The notes beneath the pieces were generated by a model that was not told the origin of the DNA, made no database searches, and saw only the letters and a program-made list of their open reading frames with translations. The position numbers and the translations under genes are program-made. 59,983 nt of DNA. It comes from Bacillota bacterium. GTDB taxonomy: Bacteria; Bacillota; Clostridia; Saccharofermentanales; DTU023. Positions 33,301 through 41,911 of this stretch are shown piece by piece. The first letter of the stretch is position 1; each line of letters starts with the position of its first letter. The stretch covers positions 1 to 59,983 of the forward strand of contig JAEWER010000005.1 of assembly GCA_023389255.1 (NCBI GenBank). Direction: 5' to 3'.

Positions 33301-35499
33301 TAGTTGTTGATGGGAATGGTGTGGTGTACGGTCAGAAGAGATTAAACCGTTATCCATAAAATTATTGAAGTTATTGTTTTTATCCATCGCCCAGTCGCCA
33401 CCGTAGGCATAGTAGTGGGTGCCACCATTTTTTACCTTGGTGCCATCGGCAGTGTAGGAAGGACCGGTAGCAGTTTTATCTTGTGGTATGGGCCATAGAG
33501 GACTTTGGTCTACCCAGTCCCAAATAAAGCCACCCATGGAATGTTCGTATTGGCGCCATAAATCCCAGTATTCTTTGTAATAACCGAGAGAGTTACCCAT
33601 GGAGTGGGCGTATTCTACTTGGAAATAAGGTCTGGTATCACTAGATTCCAACACTTTTTTATCATTGCCTTCAATTCCTTCAAATATGGAATAGCCAATG
33701 CTGTGTTCGCTAGCAGGCCAGTACATACGGCTGCGAATATCGCTTACACCTTCTCTTGGGTCACGCTCTAAGACAACAGGACGTTGTTTATCACGCTCTT
33801 TAATGTAGTTGTACATCAGGTGGAATGAATATTTGTCGTTAACAGCAGGCGCAGCAAAGAAAATGCACTCATTACCATTAGACCAACCTACGACCGAAGA
33901 AAAGTTTTTGCTGCGCTCATACATATTGGCACAACGATGGATGGAAGGGTAACGGAAAGTTTCTACTGCCATGGGAATACCACCCAGACCACCCGCTGCG
34001 TGGGTTTCCATATTAGCTTCGTCTAAGATCATCAGACCGTAACGATCTGCCCAAATATAGAGATCTATGCAATTGGGATAGTGAGAGCAACGAATTGAAT
34101 TAACATTATGCTGACGCATAAGTTGTAAATCTTTATGCAAGGTTTCTAAACTCATAACTCTGCCGTTAGCGTTATCGAGTTCGTGACGGTTAACACCTTT
34201 AAACACAATTCGTTGACCATTTAAGGCGTAAGTGGTTTTGCCTGAGGCAACATTGATTAACGAAACTTCGCGCAAGCCTACATCCCAAGGCACATATTCA
34301 CAAACAGTACCTTTGGCATCTTTGAGTACTAATACCTGGTGGTAGAGTACGGGATTTTCTGGACTCCACAAGTTAGCATTTGGTACTTCAATTTGTGAGA
34401 AAAATGCTCCATCTTCCTGTTTATCTGCTACGTCTTCGCTGACAAGGCTTCCATCAGGAGCATAAAGACGCATCAAAAGTTCACCGTCTTTAGCACTTGT
34501 TTTAATGCGTGTCATTAATGTGGCAGAGCCATTGTTTGCCACAACCATCTCGTTGCTGAAGTCCAATACAGCCGCTGTCTTGGAACGGTAGATTAAACCT
34601 AAATCACGGAAGATACCTGAATAATTGACTAAATCTTGATTCTCGAGCAAGGAGCCGTCGCTGAAACGATAGACGAGCACTGCTAAACGGTTATTACCAT
34701 CACGGTTTACATAGGGCGTTATATCAAATTCGTGTTGCGTAAAGCTATCTTCGCTGTAACCGACATAGTGTCCGTTTACATATACATAAAAGGCAGATTC
34801 CACACCTTGGAAGTTGAGAATTATATCGTCATCTTTATATTCTTCTTTAAGGGTGAAATCGCGTAGGTAATGACCTACAGGATTGTAATTCTTAGGAGCG
34901 GTGCCAGCATAAGCTGCTGAATAGCGAAAGCGTTCTCCTGGAACATTAGGTTCACCTTGATCATAAAGCCAGCCTTTTTGGCTCCAGTGGTAGTACCAGT
35001 TGCTGTACATCGGTTCATCGCCGATCTCGTTCGGCACTAATTGCCAGCAAGAGGGAACAGCAATTTTACTAAAGCCAGCATCTGTTGCAGAAAATTCTGG
35101 TTTATAAAAATCGGTAATTACTTGATCAGGTTTACTGACTAGTTTGAAATCCCACTCTCCATTCAAGGACTGCCAAGTAGAAAAGTCTCGCCAACCATCC
35201 ACAGAATTTTGGGCTTCCTGCTCTGATTTAACAGGAATAAAGAAAGAGCGAGCGGGTAAACAACGATCTTCGACTACACGACTTTTACTGTAGTATGGGC
35301 TATCTAAGTTGCCCCAAACAGCGTTGTACCAATAAGCACCATCAATCTGATGTGATGGGAACTGATCTTCTCCCTTAGGGACTACTGTTTCTTTAGCATA
35401 TAGCTTAGTTGAGTTAGAAAAAGGAAGTAGTCCTGCTACAAGACACAAAAAAATACCTAGCACTACTAAATACTTTAGGATAGGTTTTAAACTTTTCAT
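30397..35499 (-). CDS. Cell-wall-anchored GH2 beta-galactosidase
   Basis: 1,700 residues. Signal peptide (1-35), then a full LacZ-type GH2 enzyme (about 60-1130): sugar-binding, immunoglobulin-like, TIM barrel and C-terminal beta-sandwich domains. The acid/base is E544 in SNGNECIF and the nucleophile E629 in QVEYAHSMGN, matching E461 and E537 of E. coli LacZ. After it come about three related beta modules (1200-1560), a Thr/Pro-rich wall-spanning linker (1560-1610) and a sortase-type end: LGKTGE, hydrophobic segment, basic tail. It should hydrolyse beta-galactosides of lactose or host glycans outside the cell. It is monocistronic, with its own terminator. The exact glycan is not predictable. 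Confidence 0.9.
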   Translation of the reverse strand: MKSLKPILKYLVVLGIFLCLVAGLLPFSNSTKLYAKETVVPKGEDQFPSHQIDGAYWYNAVWGNLDSPYYSKSRVVEDRCLPARSFFIPVKSEQEAQNSVDGWRDFSTWQSLNGEWDFKLVSKPDQVITDFYKPEFSATDAGFSKIAVPSCWQLVPNEIGDEPMYSNWYYHWSQKGWLYDQGEPNVPGERFRYSAAYAGTAPKNYNPVGHYLRDFTLKEEYKDDDIILNFQGVESAFYVYVNGHYVGYSEDSFTQHEFDITPYVNRDGNNRLAVLVYRFSDGSLLENQDLVNYSGIFRDLGLIYRSKTAAVLDFSNEMVVANNGSATLMTRIKTSAKDGELLMRLYAPDGSLVSEDVADKQEDGAFFSQIEVPNANLWSPENPVLYHQVLVLKDAKGTVCEYVPWDVGLREVSLINVASGKTTYALNGQRIVFKGVNRHELDNANGRVMSLETLHKDLQLMRQHNVNSIRCSHYPNCIDLYIWADRYGLMILDEANMETHAAGGLGGIPMAVETFRYPSIHRCANMYERSKNFSSVVGWSNGNECIFFAAPAVNDKYSFHLMYNYIKERDKQRPVVLERDPREGVSDIRSRMYWPASEHSIGYSIFEGIEGNDKKVLESSDTRPYFQVEYAHSMGNSLGYYKEYWDLWRQYEHSMGGFIWDWVDQSPLWPIPQDKTATGPSYTADGTKVKNGGTHYYAYGGDWAMDKNNNFNNFMDNGLISSDRTPHHSHQQLKYVQQDVLFSDYDPTTGSIKVKNEFSFTPLANYQLVVSLLKDGMPLTLNNGSTEQEIAGDVAPASSGTLTLPTLAELVADGANILQDKNALYHLRIDAKLKHDVGMWGKQGDSIAFEQFKLNDVDKESFTLPLAQNLENRVEENDQHLAISNSRLHFVLDKKLGQWTEFAKDGVNFFAKADDNTPKFLTTDKREMLPGMYANFWRAPVDNDRENGWLSRVSRWREANFWRKSVEVKVDNSDPKRTRVQVFSKLDNNSDLTESYIIYADGQIHYEQSLDPTRRSEIPAVGVMFELPQTFNQLQYFGRGPATSFVDRWEGYPMGIYSETVDENSLGDYVKPQENGNHVGVEWAQLTNAQGQGLFVKSSAGALEVMASPYNQYDVTGASHPYELQTTERSYFRVNLKTAGVGGENSWGARPLPYAEIEAKPYNYSFDIFPLTGASKETGTTENNDLVASALALDAGATTTNNAPAVVETYPEDDPSKLYRVTRNDAKLIKKAEYRVTENGKLKPVPSFSEERTLYEIKDAELKNLEHAQVELTLDEKLTDFNVVYSDIYDQANKVRVIIANIVNKELPKVVIGTYQFRFKLADNVKPEVIGAQIRYNATQDWQEVAEFAPENPDYSFPYQHGQILEEADAKITLSPDSEEKYHVEYQAEVRTQGLLRIKTVKALIFAKDADIETAKPLAVYTFAFESNPMLDAEIGDWLDHVEIQLTPTSEVNEFTEFDPDTYSYTIPAIRGEDHSEAEVNFVLTETGEARYDVSGEKQLNEETKELIYTITLTDRLNAEVFHTYTFHFPASDAETPNTETTAEPTTLEPTSKPTVAPTTKATTMATTAITTLASQTTTVATTTKPESHLPTSMPSNNKPTVIPGYPEETQPHDMNFDDPNEPGENPSDSDTESSLTNKQQTSSRSVSQEGSATTSALSQNSVARKTPLGKTGEAGNLLSVLLLLLLAGGLLLFRRCRQK

Positions 35500-35637
35500 A
35501 CGAAGCTCCTTGAGAAGTAAGCAAACGCCTACTAGATAGACGCATTATAACAGAGCAAGCATGAATTTTATGCAAAACGTATAGTTATTATCTGTGATGC
35601 GTATAAGCTATGTACTATTTGAACAAGAAAGGCATAC

Positions 35638-36213
35638 ATGAAGAAGCAGAAAGCATTACTAGTAGTAGACGTGCAAAACGATTTTTGTGAGGGTGGCGCT
35701 TTAGCAGTACAGGGTGGCAATGCTTTAGCGCAAAGATTAGCCGAATTTATTAAGGCTAAAGCTAAGAGCGAATACGCCTGCGTTTTAGCTACTTTAGATG
35801 AACACATAGAACCTAAAGGACATTTTAGTGCTAACCCAGACTATCGGCATACCTGGCCACCACATTGTCTTAAAGGAACTATAGGACAACGCTTACACCC
35901 TGCGCTTACAGACGACGTTGTTTTTGATGCGATTTTTACCAAAGGACAATTCTCAGACGCTTATTCAGGATTTGAAGCCCAAAATAGAGGTGTCTTCCTA
36001 GGAGATTGGTTGATTAATCAGGGAATTACTGCAGTTGATATCGTAGGGATTGCCACAGACTTTTGCGTTAAAGCAACAGCTTTAGATGCACAAAAGCTTG
36101 GTTTTACTACTCAGATATTGCTGGACTTAACGATCCCTGTTGCCAAAGAAACCTTGTCGCAACTAGAGAAAGAAGTTAAGGCGCAGGGGATAACTGTTGT
36201 AAAAAGTTGTTAA
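35638..36213 (+). CDS. pncA: Nicotinamidase (isochorismatase-family)
   Basis: 191 residues. Deamidates nicotinamide to nicotinate for NAD salvage. Catalytic D11 is in LLVVDVQNDF, the lysine follows in FTKGQFSDAYSGF, and the cysteine is in GIATDFCVKATA. The metal-site pattern is DEHIEPKGHF. This combination distinguishes nicotinamidases from other isochorismatase-like hydrolases. It stands alone between the divergent GH2 gene and the rnf operon. Confidence 0.92.
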   Translation: MKKQKALLVVDVQNDFCEGGALAVQGGNALAQRLAEFIKAKAKSEYACVLATLDEHIEPKGHFSANPDYRHTWPPHCLKGTIGQRLHPALTDDVVFDAIFTKGQFSDAYSGFEAQNRGVFLGDWLINQGITAVDIVGIATDFCVKATALDAQKLGFTTQILLDLTIPVAKETLSQLEKEVKAQGITVVKSC

Positions 36214-36343
36214 AAGAGGAAGTAAATAGTTCGGCTAACATTTTCACTTTGTGTTTTGTATATACGAATAAAAAACCATATATAACAAGCGTTTTTTATT
36301 ACTAAAAAATTCTGTGATAAAGCGGAAAAAGTGATCTGAAAGG

Positions 36344-36372
36344 TTCTTTTTATAACGTAACAAGACTATAAT
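36344..36372 (+). promoter_or_regulatory. Predicted promoter of the rnf operon
   Basis: TATAAT at 36367-36372 lies 17 bp after TTCTTT (36344-36349), a poor -35. A TGTGA half-site at 36313-36317 and a GTGA at 36331-36334 lie upstream and might bind the Crp-type regulator, but no full palindrome is present. The rest of the 209-bp gap (36214-36423) is A/T-rich and shows nothing else. Confidence 0.45.
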
Positions 36373-36423
36373 CTTTAACAGAGTAAAGATAAATTACAAC
36401 CATAGTAAAAAAGGAGAGGTTTT

Positions 36424-37794
36424 ATGTTTGGTCTACGGGGGGTTCACCCACGGTCAAGCAAGCATACCAGTGAAGCCGAACTCAAGACACTCAACGAAGT
36501 GACAACAGTTCGTATTCCGATGGCGATGCAAATTGGCCCCGGCTGTAAGATCTGCGTCAAAAAAGGTGACGAAGTCAAAGTCGGACAACTAGTTGGCGAG
36601 CCAATTGCGCCAATGAGTGTGCCGATTTATGCCAGTGTTTCTGGTGTAGTAACTAATGTTAAACCGCAAGTAAAAAGTGATGGCACCATGATGGAGATGG
36701 TAGAGATCCAATCAGATGGTCAATTCACAGTTGCAGAAGATATAGTTGCTCCCAATGTCACAACCAAAGAAGAATTAGTAGAAGCTGTGCGTAAGGCTGG
36801 TTTAGTAGGTCTAGGTGGTGCAGGGTTTCCCACACATTTCAAGTTAAATCCGCCACCAGATAAGCAGATTGATCACTTGCTGATCAATGGTATGGAATGC
36901 GAGCCATATATCACTTCCGATGAATACATTGCACGTAATTTCATTGAGGAGATTTTGCAAGGTATTGAAGTGGTGATGCGACTATGCCAAATTCCGAAAT
37001 GCATTATCGGCATGGAAAACAATAAGCCGAAAGCAATTAAAGGTTTAGTTGCTAGAGTTAAAGAAGCGCAGCAAGGCGTGCTAAAAGATAAGGATGTCAC
37101 TGTGCAAGGTGTACATACTTGCTACCCACAAGGCGCCGAAAAAGTGATGATCAGAACTCTCGCTAAGCGTGAGGTGCCCTCGGGCAAATTACCTCACGAT
37201 GTCGGTTGCTTAGTGATGAATATCGGCACCATACGCTACATTGCGCATTATCTGAATACGGGTATGCCCCTAACACGCAAAATAATTACTTTGGACGGTT
37301 CTGCCGTTGCGAAACCGGGTAATTACGATGTGCCAATCGGCGCAAAAATTTCTGAGATTGTAGAACTTTCAGGTGGGTTCAAAGATGAAGCCCACAAGGT
37401 GATCATGGGCGGACCGATGATGGGTGTTGCTGTCGATGACTTAGATTCACCTATCATCAAAAACAACAACGCCATTTTGGTGTTTGACGAAGATGATGCC
37501 ACCATCCCACAAGAAAGTGCATGTATTCGTTGTGGCAGATGTGTGCGTGCCTGTCCCATGTATCTAATGCCTACAGAGTTAGATCAAGCAGCTCGTAAGC
37601 GCAAGTTAGCCAGCTTAACTGAACACGCCGTTATGGACTGTATTGAGTGTGGTTGTTGTACTTTTGTCTGCCCAGCTAAACGTTATCTAGTACAGAACAT
37701 CCGTGTAGGTAAAGGCTTGTTGCGAGCTCATCAAGCTCGTTTGCGTGCCGAACAAGAAAAACAAAAACAAGCAGTTAAAGGAGGTGTCGCATAA
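36424..37794 (+). CDS. rnfC: Rnf complex subunit C (NADH/ferredoxin iron-sulfur flavoprotein)
   Basis: 456 residues. Peripheral subunit that binds NADH and FMN at the cytoplasmic face. An N-terminal barrel-sandwich region precedes the nucleotide/flavin motif GLGGAGFPTHFK (about 124-135), then two [4Fe-4S] motifs, CIRCGRCVRACP and CIECGCCTFVCP. It is the first gene of the set C-D-G-E-A-B; the stop overlaps the rnfD start (TAATG). Confidence 0.97.
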   Translation: MFGLRGVHPRSSKHTSEAELKTLNEVTTVRIPMAMQIGPGCKICVKKGDEVKVGQLVGEPIAPMSVPIYASVSGVVTNVKPQVKSDGTMMEMVEIQSDGQFTVAEDIVAPNVTTKEELVEAVRKAGLVGLGGAGFPTHFKLNPPPDKQIDHLLINGMECEPYITSDEYIARNFIEEILQGIEVVMRLCQIPKCIIGMENNKPKAIKGLVARVKEAQQGVLKDKDVTVQGVHTCYPQGAEKVMIRTLAKREVPSGKLPHDVGCLVMNIGTIRYIAHYLNTGMPLTRKIITLDGSAVAKPGNYDVPIGAKISEIVELSGGFKDEAHKVIMGGPMMGVAVDDLDSPIIKNNNAILVFDEDDATIPQESACIRCGRCVRACPMYLMPTELDQAARKRKLASLTEHAVMDCIECGCCTFVCPAKRYLVQNIRVGKGLLRAHQARLRAEQEKQKQAVKGGVA

Positions 37795-38747
37795 TGTTAA
37801 AAGTATCAGCTTCACCACATGTGCGTGATGGCATTACAACTTCACGCATCATGATTGATGTGTTGATTGCGTTGGCACCTGCTGTTATCGCTTCTTATTT
37901 TATTTTTGGTGTCAAAGCGATTGCCTTGATTGTTATCACCGTGGTGTCAGCAGTCTTTTTTGAGTGGCTATCCCGTCGCTTGATGAAGCGTGAAAACACC
38001 ATCAGGGATTTCTCTGCAGCTGTAACTGGCACTCTGCTCGCACTCAACTATCCCACTGGCTTACCTTTATGGATGGCTGTGGTAGGCGCATTTGTGGCTG
38101 TGGTGCTCTGTAAACAGATCTTTGGCGGTATCGGTTATAACTTTGTTAACCCAGCGATCTGCGCACGTATCATCATGTTGGTGTCATTCCCATCACAGAT
38201 GACTACTTTCTTGGTGCGTGGAGATATTGCAGCATTGGGAACCACCGTTTCTAACCAATACGATTTAGTTTCAACGGCAACTCCGTTAGCCACACTCAAA
38301 GCTGGTGAAGCCACTTTGAGCTACTGGCAATTATTCTTAGGACAACACAACGGTGTTATCGGTGAAGTTTCTATTTTAGCGCTGGGAATTGGTGCTATTT
38401 ATCTGTTAATTCGTGGCATTATCGATATCACTATTCCAGGTGTTTATATCTTGACTACTTTGGCTTTTGTAACTTTAGCTGGTCAAGATCCGCTGTATCA
38501 CTTGCTGACAGGTGGTTTGGTACTAGGCGCCTTCTTTATGGCAACAGATTATGTAACTTCACCTATTACATTTAAGGGCAAAATTCTGTTTGGTTTAGGC
38601 TGTGGTCTTATCACTGCGTTAATTCGTATTTACAGTAATTCAACTGAGGGTGTTTCCTTTGCCATCTTGTTTATGAATGTTTTAGCACCTCATATAGATC
38701 GCATCACCAAACAAAAACCGATTGGAGGTAGAGTCAATGTCAAATAA
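37794..38747 (+). CDS. rnfD: Rnf complex subunit D
   Basis: 317 residues with about 8-10 hydrophobic segments. The motif STATPLATLKAG carries the threonine that in this family is covalently linked to FMN. It forms the ion-translocating membrane part together with RnfA and RnfE. It overlaps rnfG by 11 bp. Confidence 0.96.
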   Translation: MLKVSASPHVRDGITTSRIMIDVLIALAPAVIASYFIFGVKAIALIVITVVSAVFFEWLSRRLMKRENTIRDFSAAVTGTLLALNYPTGLPLWMAVVGAFVAVVLCKQIFGGIGYNFVNPAICARIIMLVSFPSQMTTFLVRGDIAALGTTVSNQYDLVSTATPLATLKAGEATLSYWQLFLGQHNGVIGEVSILALGIGAIYLLIRGIIDITIPGVYILTTLAFVTLAGQDPLYHLLTGGLVLGAFFMATDYVTSPITFKGKILFGLGCGLITALIRIYSNSTEGVSFAILFMNVLAPHIDRITKQKPIGGRVNVK

Positions 38748-39345
38748 AAAAGACACTAAAGCTGCCTTAAATCGTGGCATATTCCCTGTAATTGTGATGG
38801 TGATCGTCACTGTAGTTTGCACAGGATTACTGGCTTTGACTAACGGTATCACTACGGAGGCTAGAGCCGAACAAAAAGTAAAAAAAGTCGTGGAGAATAG
38901 ACAACTATTATTCCCCGAAGCAAAAGAGTTTAAAGAACTAGACGTAAAAGAGTTATTGTCTGCCGATATTGATGAAAAACAAGTCAGCGCTTTAGCCGAA
39001 GCTAAAAATGAAGCGGGCGAAACCATCGGCTACATTGCCGAAACGAATGCGCGTGGCTATGGCGGTGCGGTAAATATCATGCTGGCTATCGGCACTAATC
39101 AGAAATTGGTCGGCTTGCGCATTATGGATAATAGCGAAACAGCGGGTTTAGGTAAAAAGGTAGAGGGCGAAAGCTTTAGAAGTCAGTTCAAAGATTTAGA
39201 TGCTACCAAGCGCTATACGGCTAGAAGCGTAGAGGGAAAAGAACAGATCGATGCTATTTCTGGTGCTACGATCTCCTCTAATGCAGTAGCTGAGGCGATT
39301 AACGTTGCCTTAGATCTTTGGCAACAAGCAGGAGGTGCACATTAA
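38737..39345 (+). CDS. rnfG: Rnf complex subunit G (covalent FMN)
   Basis: 202 residues. One N-terminal membrane helix (about 13-35) and an extracytoplasmic FMN-binding domain with GLGKKVEGESF and the flavinylation motif SGATISSNAVAEAI, whose threonine takes FMN from a flavin transferase. ATG 38737 follows GGAGGTAGAG; an in-frame GTG upstream lacks a site. Confidence 0.95.
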   Translation: MSNKKDTKAALNRGIFPVIVMVIVTVVCTGLLALTNGITTEARAEQKVKKVVENRQLLFPEAKEFKELDVKELLSADIDEKQVSALAEAKNEAGETIGYIAETNARGYGGAVNIMLAIGTNQKLVGLRIMDNSETAGLGKKVEGESFRSQFKDLDATKRYTARSVEGKEQIDAISGATISSNAVAEAINVALDLWQQAGGAH

Positions 39346-40178
39346 TGAAAAAGCAATCCAGAGCACTTCAAGTATTTAAGCGAGGCATTCTGCAAGAAAA
39401 TGCTTTGCTGGTTCTGTTACTAGGTTGCTGTCCCTCATTGGCTGTAACCACCAGTTTAATCAACGGTGTAGGCATGGGCGTAGCTGCTACTTTTGTCTTG
39501 CTGTGTTCCAACCTCGTGATTTCGCTTTTGCGCAATTTGATACCAGATAAGGTGCGTATTCCTTGCTATATCACCATTATCGCCAGCTTCGTTACTATTT
39601 TGCAGTTCTTATTAGAGGCATATGTGCCAGCCTTAAATGATACATTAGGTATCTTTATTCCGTTGATCACGGTTAACTGCATCATCTTAGGTAGAGCAGA
39701 AGCCTTTGCGGGAAAAAATACTCCTTTAATTTCTGTTATAGATGGTTTAGGCATGGGTATTGGTTTTACAGCAGCTTTAGGTCTGATCGGTGGTTTACGT
39801 GAACTGCTGGGCAATGCGACTTTAGTAGACCAAACCATACCTCACTTTGGTGGTGCTTACACTCTACAACCGATGTTGTTATTTATCCTGCCTCCTGGAG
39901 GCTTTATTATCTATGGTCTCTTGCTAGCTCTAGCACAACAGCTCAGCAAAAAGCTATACGGCGATAAACCCGATTCAGCAATTGAAGATGATGCGATCCC
40001 ACACTGCGTCATCGCAGGTCAAGGTATCGGTAACTGTGGCGGTTGTGTAGCACAAAATTTGTCACAGATGCAGATGGCGCAAGAAGCTGAACAACAAAAA
40101 CTACAAAACAGCAAAGTTGAAGCTGCTGTCGAAAAAGCAGATGCCGTCAAACTTGAAGACGAGAAAGGAGCCAACTAA
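39345..40178 (+). CDS. rnfE: Rnf complex subunit E with a cysteine-bearing C-terminal extension
   Basis: 277 residues. The membrane part (1-205) has six hydrophobic segments and the conserved cysteines in LGCCPSLAVTTS and ITVNCIILGRAEAF, which with RnfA hold an intramembrane [2Fe-2S] cluster. About 70 extra residues follow, with C221, C231 and C234 in IGNCGGC and then a charged, helical Gln/Glu/Lys-rich tail. Well-studied RnfE proteins end near 200 residues. ATG 39345 overlaps the rnfG stop. Confidence 0.93.
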   Translation: MKKQSRALQVFKRGILQENALLVLLLGCCPSLAVTTSLINGVGMGVAATFVLLCSNLVISLLRNLIPDKVRIPCYITIIASFVTILQFLLEAYVPALNDTLGIFIPLITVNCIILGRAEAFAGKNTPLISVIDGLGMGIGFTAALGLIGGLRELLGNATLVDQTIPHFGGAYTLQPMLLFILPPGGFIIYGLLLALAQQLSKKLYGDKPDSAIEDDAIPHCVIAGQGIGNCGGCVAQNLSQMQMAQEAEQQKLQNSKVEAAVEKADAVKLEDEKGAN

Positions 40179-40768
40179 TGAAAATGTTTCTGATGATTTT
40201 AATCAGCGATATCTTAGTTGATAACTTGGTGTTGTCGAAATTCTTAGGCATTTGCTCATTCCTCGGCTTAACCAAGAATTTGAAGAACTCTATGGGTATG
40301 AGTTATGCAGTAACTTTCGTTATGTTGGTTGCTACTGCAATTACTTGGCCTATTTACCACTTTATTTTGGCGCCCTTAGGTATGGGATATTTACAAAATG
40401 TGGTGTTCATTTTAGTCATCGCTTCTGCCGTGCAAATTATTGAAGCGATAATTCGTAAATCCATGCCACCTCTGTATCGTGCGATGGGTATCTATCTACC
40501 GCTTATCACCACCAACTGTGCCATCTTAGGTGTAATGTTCCTCAATATCGACAATGCATATAGCTTTATCGAAGCCTTAGCAAATGGGTTAGGTGCTGGT
40601 TTAGGTTACTTAATCGCCATGTTCTTATTCGCAGGTGTGCGTGAAAAACTGGCGGAAGCTAATCCGCCTAAATGTCTGCAAGGTATGCCTTTAGCCTTGA
40701 TTTCTGCTGGTCTTGTATCAGTATCTTTCTTCGGTTTCAAAGGTATCGTAGAAAACTTATTCGGGTAG
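40178..40768 (+). CDS. rnfA: Rnf complex subunit A
   Basis: 196 residues, six membrane segments. The paired motifs VLSKFLGICSFLG and LITTNCAILG are inverted relatives of those in RnfE and supply the other cysteines of the intramembrane cluster. It overlaps the rnfE stop by one base. Confidence 0.96.
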   Translation: MKMFLMILISDILVDNLVLSKFLGICSFLGLTKNLKNSMGMSYAVTFVMLVATAITWPIYHFILAPLGMGYLQNVVFILVIASAVQIIEAIIRKSMPPLYRAMGIYLPLITTNCAILGVMFLNIDNAYSFIEALANGLGAGLGYLIAMFLFAGVREKLAEANPPKCLQGMPLALISAGLVSVSFFGFKGIVENLFG

Positions 40769-40777
40769 GAGGTCGAG

Positions 40778-41644
40778 ATGTTTAATTCATTACCTTCCTT
40801 GGCTGTTGTTGCCCGTGATGTTTGGCAACCTACACTGATTGTTGCAGCGATTGCCTGTCTGTTGGGCATCGTTATTGTGATCATTTTCAAGTTATTTGCT
40901 GTACCTACAGATGAACGCTTTGAAGAATTGTTAGAGCGCTTGCCTGGTGTAAACTGTGGTGGTTGTGGTTATTCAGGTTGTGCAGGCTATGCGGAAGCCT
41001 TGGCGAAAGGTCAGGATACAGATTGCACAAAGTGTGCGCCGGGTGGTAAAGATACAGTAAAAGAGTTATCTGCTTACTTAGGAATGGAAGCGCCTGCTTA
41101 TGTACCCAAAGTAGCACGCCTTGCCTGTCAAGGTTCATGTTCTCATACCAGTAAACGCTATGAGTATACGGGATCTATGAGTTGTGCATCGGCTACCAAT
41201 TTGTTTGCCGGACCTAATTCTTGCGTGTATGGCTGCTTAGGTTTTGGTGATTGTGTAGCGACGTGTGAGTTTGGTGCAATGGAGATTAAAGATGGCATTG
41301 TGCATATTAACCCTGATCGTTGCACAGCTTGTGGTTGTTGTGTTAAGGCTTGTCCCAAGAGCTTACTTTCTTTAATGCCCAAATATACCTCACTTTATCG
41401 TGTCGCCTGTAGCAACACCGATGCTGGTGGCAGAGTGCGCAAAGTTTGCGACATTGGTTGTATAGGTTGCCGTAAATGTCAAAAAGCTTGTAACTATAGT
41501 GCAATTACAATGAAAGAAAGCTTGGCTGTCATCGATGCCGAGAAATGCGTTCATTGTGGAGCTTGTATCGGAGAGTGTCCTACACATGCCATTGTTAAGG
41601 GCTTGTACGATGTAATTGCAGAGGCACAAGAACAAGTGGCTTAA
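40778..41644 (+). CDS. rnfB: Rnf complex subunit B (multi-cluster ferredoxin subunit)
   Basis: 288 residues. An N-terminal membrane helix (about 18-40), then the Fe-S domain NCGGCGYSGCAGYAEA and several ferredoxin motifs (CTACGCCVKACP, CIGCRKCQKACN, CVHCGACIGECP). It accepts electrons from reduced ferredoxin. Last gene of the operon, followed by a strong terminator. Confidence 0.97.
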   Translation: MFNSLPSLAVVARDVWQPTLIVAAIACLLGIVIVIIFKLFAVPTDERFEELLERLPGVNCGGCGYSGCAGYAEALAKGQDTDCTKCAPGGKDTVKELSAYLGMEAPAYVPKVARLACQGSCSHTSKRYEYTGSMSCASATNLFAGPNSCVYGCLGFGDCVATCEFGAMEIKDGIVHINPDRCTACGCCVKACPKSLLSLMPKYTSLYRVACSNTDAGGRVRKVCDIGCIGCRKCQKACNYSAITMKESLAVIDAEKCVHCGACIGECPTHAIVKGLYDVIAEAQEQVA

Positions 41645-41666
41645 AATAAACAAAAAAAGAACAAAG

Positions 41667-41697
41667 AAAAGACCCTCGTTTTCGAGGGTCTTTTTTT
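41667..41697 (+). terminator. Bidirectional terminator between rnfB and tRNA-Thr
   Basis: A 12-bp stem with AAAAGACCCTCG (41667-41678), loop TTTT, and its complement (41683-41694) followed by T to 41697. It serves the rnf operon on the plus strand and the convergent tRNA-Thr on the minus strand. Confidence 0.95.
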
Positions 41698-41772
41698 GGA
41701 GCCTCCTACCGGGCTTGAACCGGTGACCTCAGCCTTACCATGGCTGCGCTCTACCTACTGAGCTAAGGAGGC
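41697..41772 (-). tRNA. tRNA-Thr (anticodon GGT)
   Basis: A 76-nt cloverleaf on the minus strand with anticodon stem CAGCC/GGCTG and loop ATGGTAA, anticodon GGT. Acceptor GCCTCCT pairs with AGGAGGC; CCA is encoded and touches the terminator T tract. Confidence 0.94.
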
Positions 41773-41911
41773 ACGTTCGCAACAAGAAAGATTATAATTA
41801 CTGAGTAACTGACTGTCAAATACTTTTTGGAACATATAATCAGTTCTATACAAATGATTATGTAACAGAAAACCACTATACTGAAAGAAAGTAAAGCAAG
41901 TGGAGGTTTAC

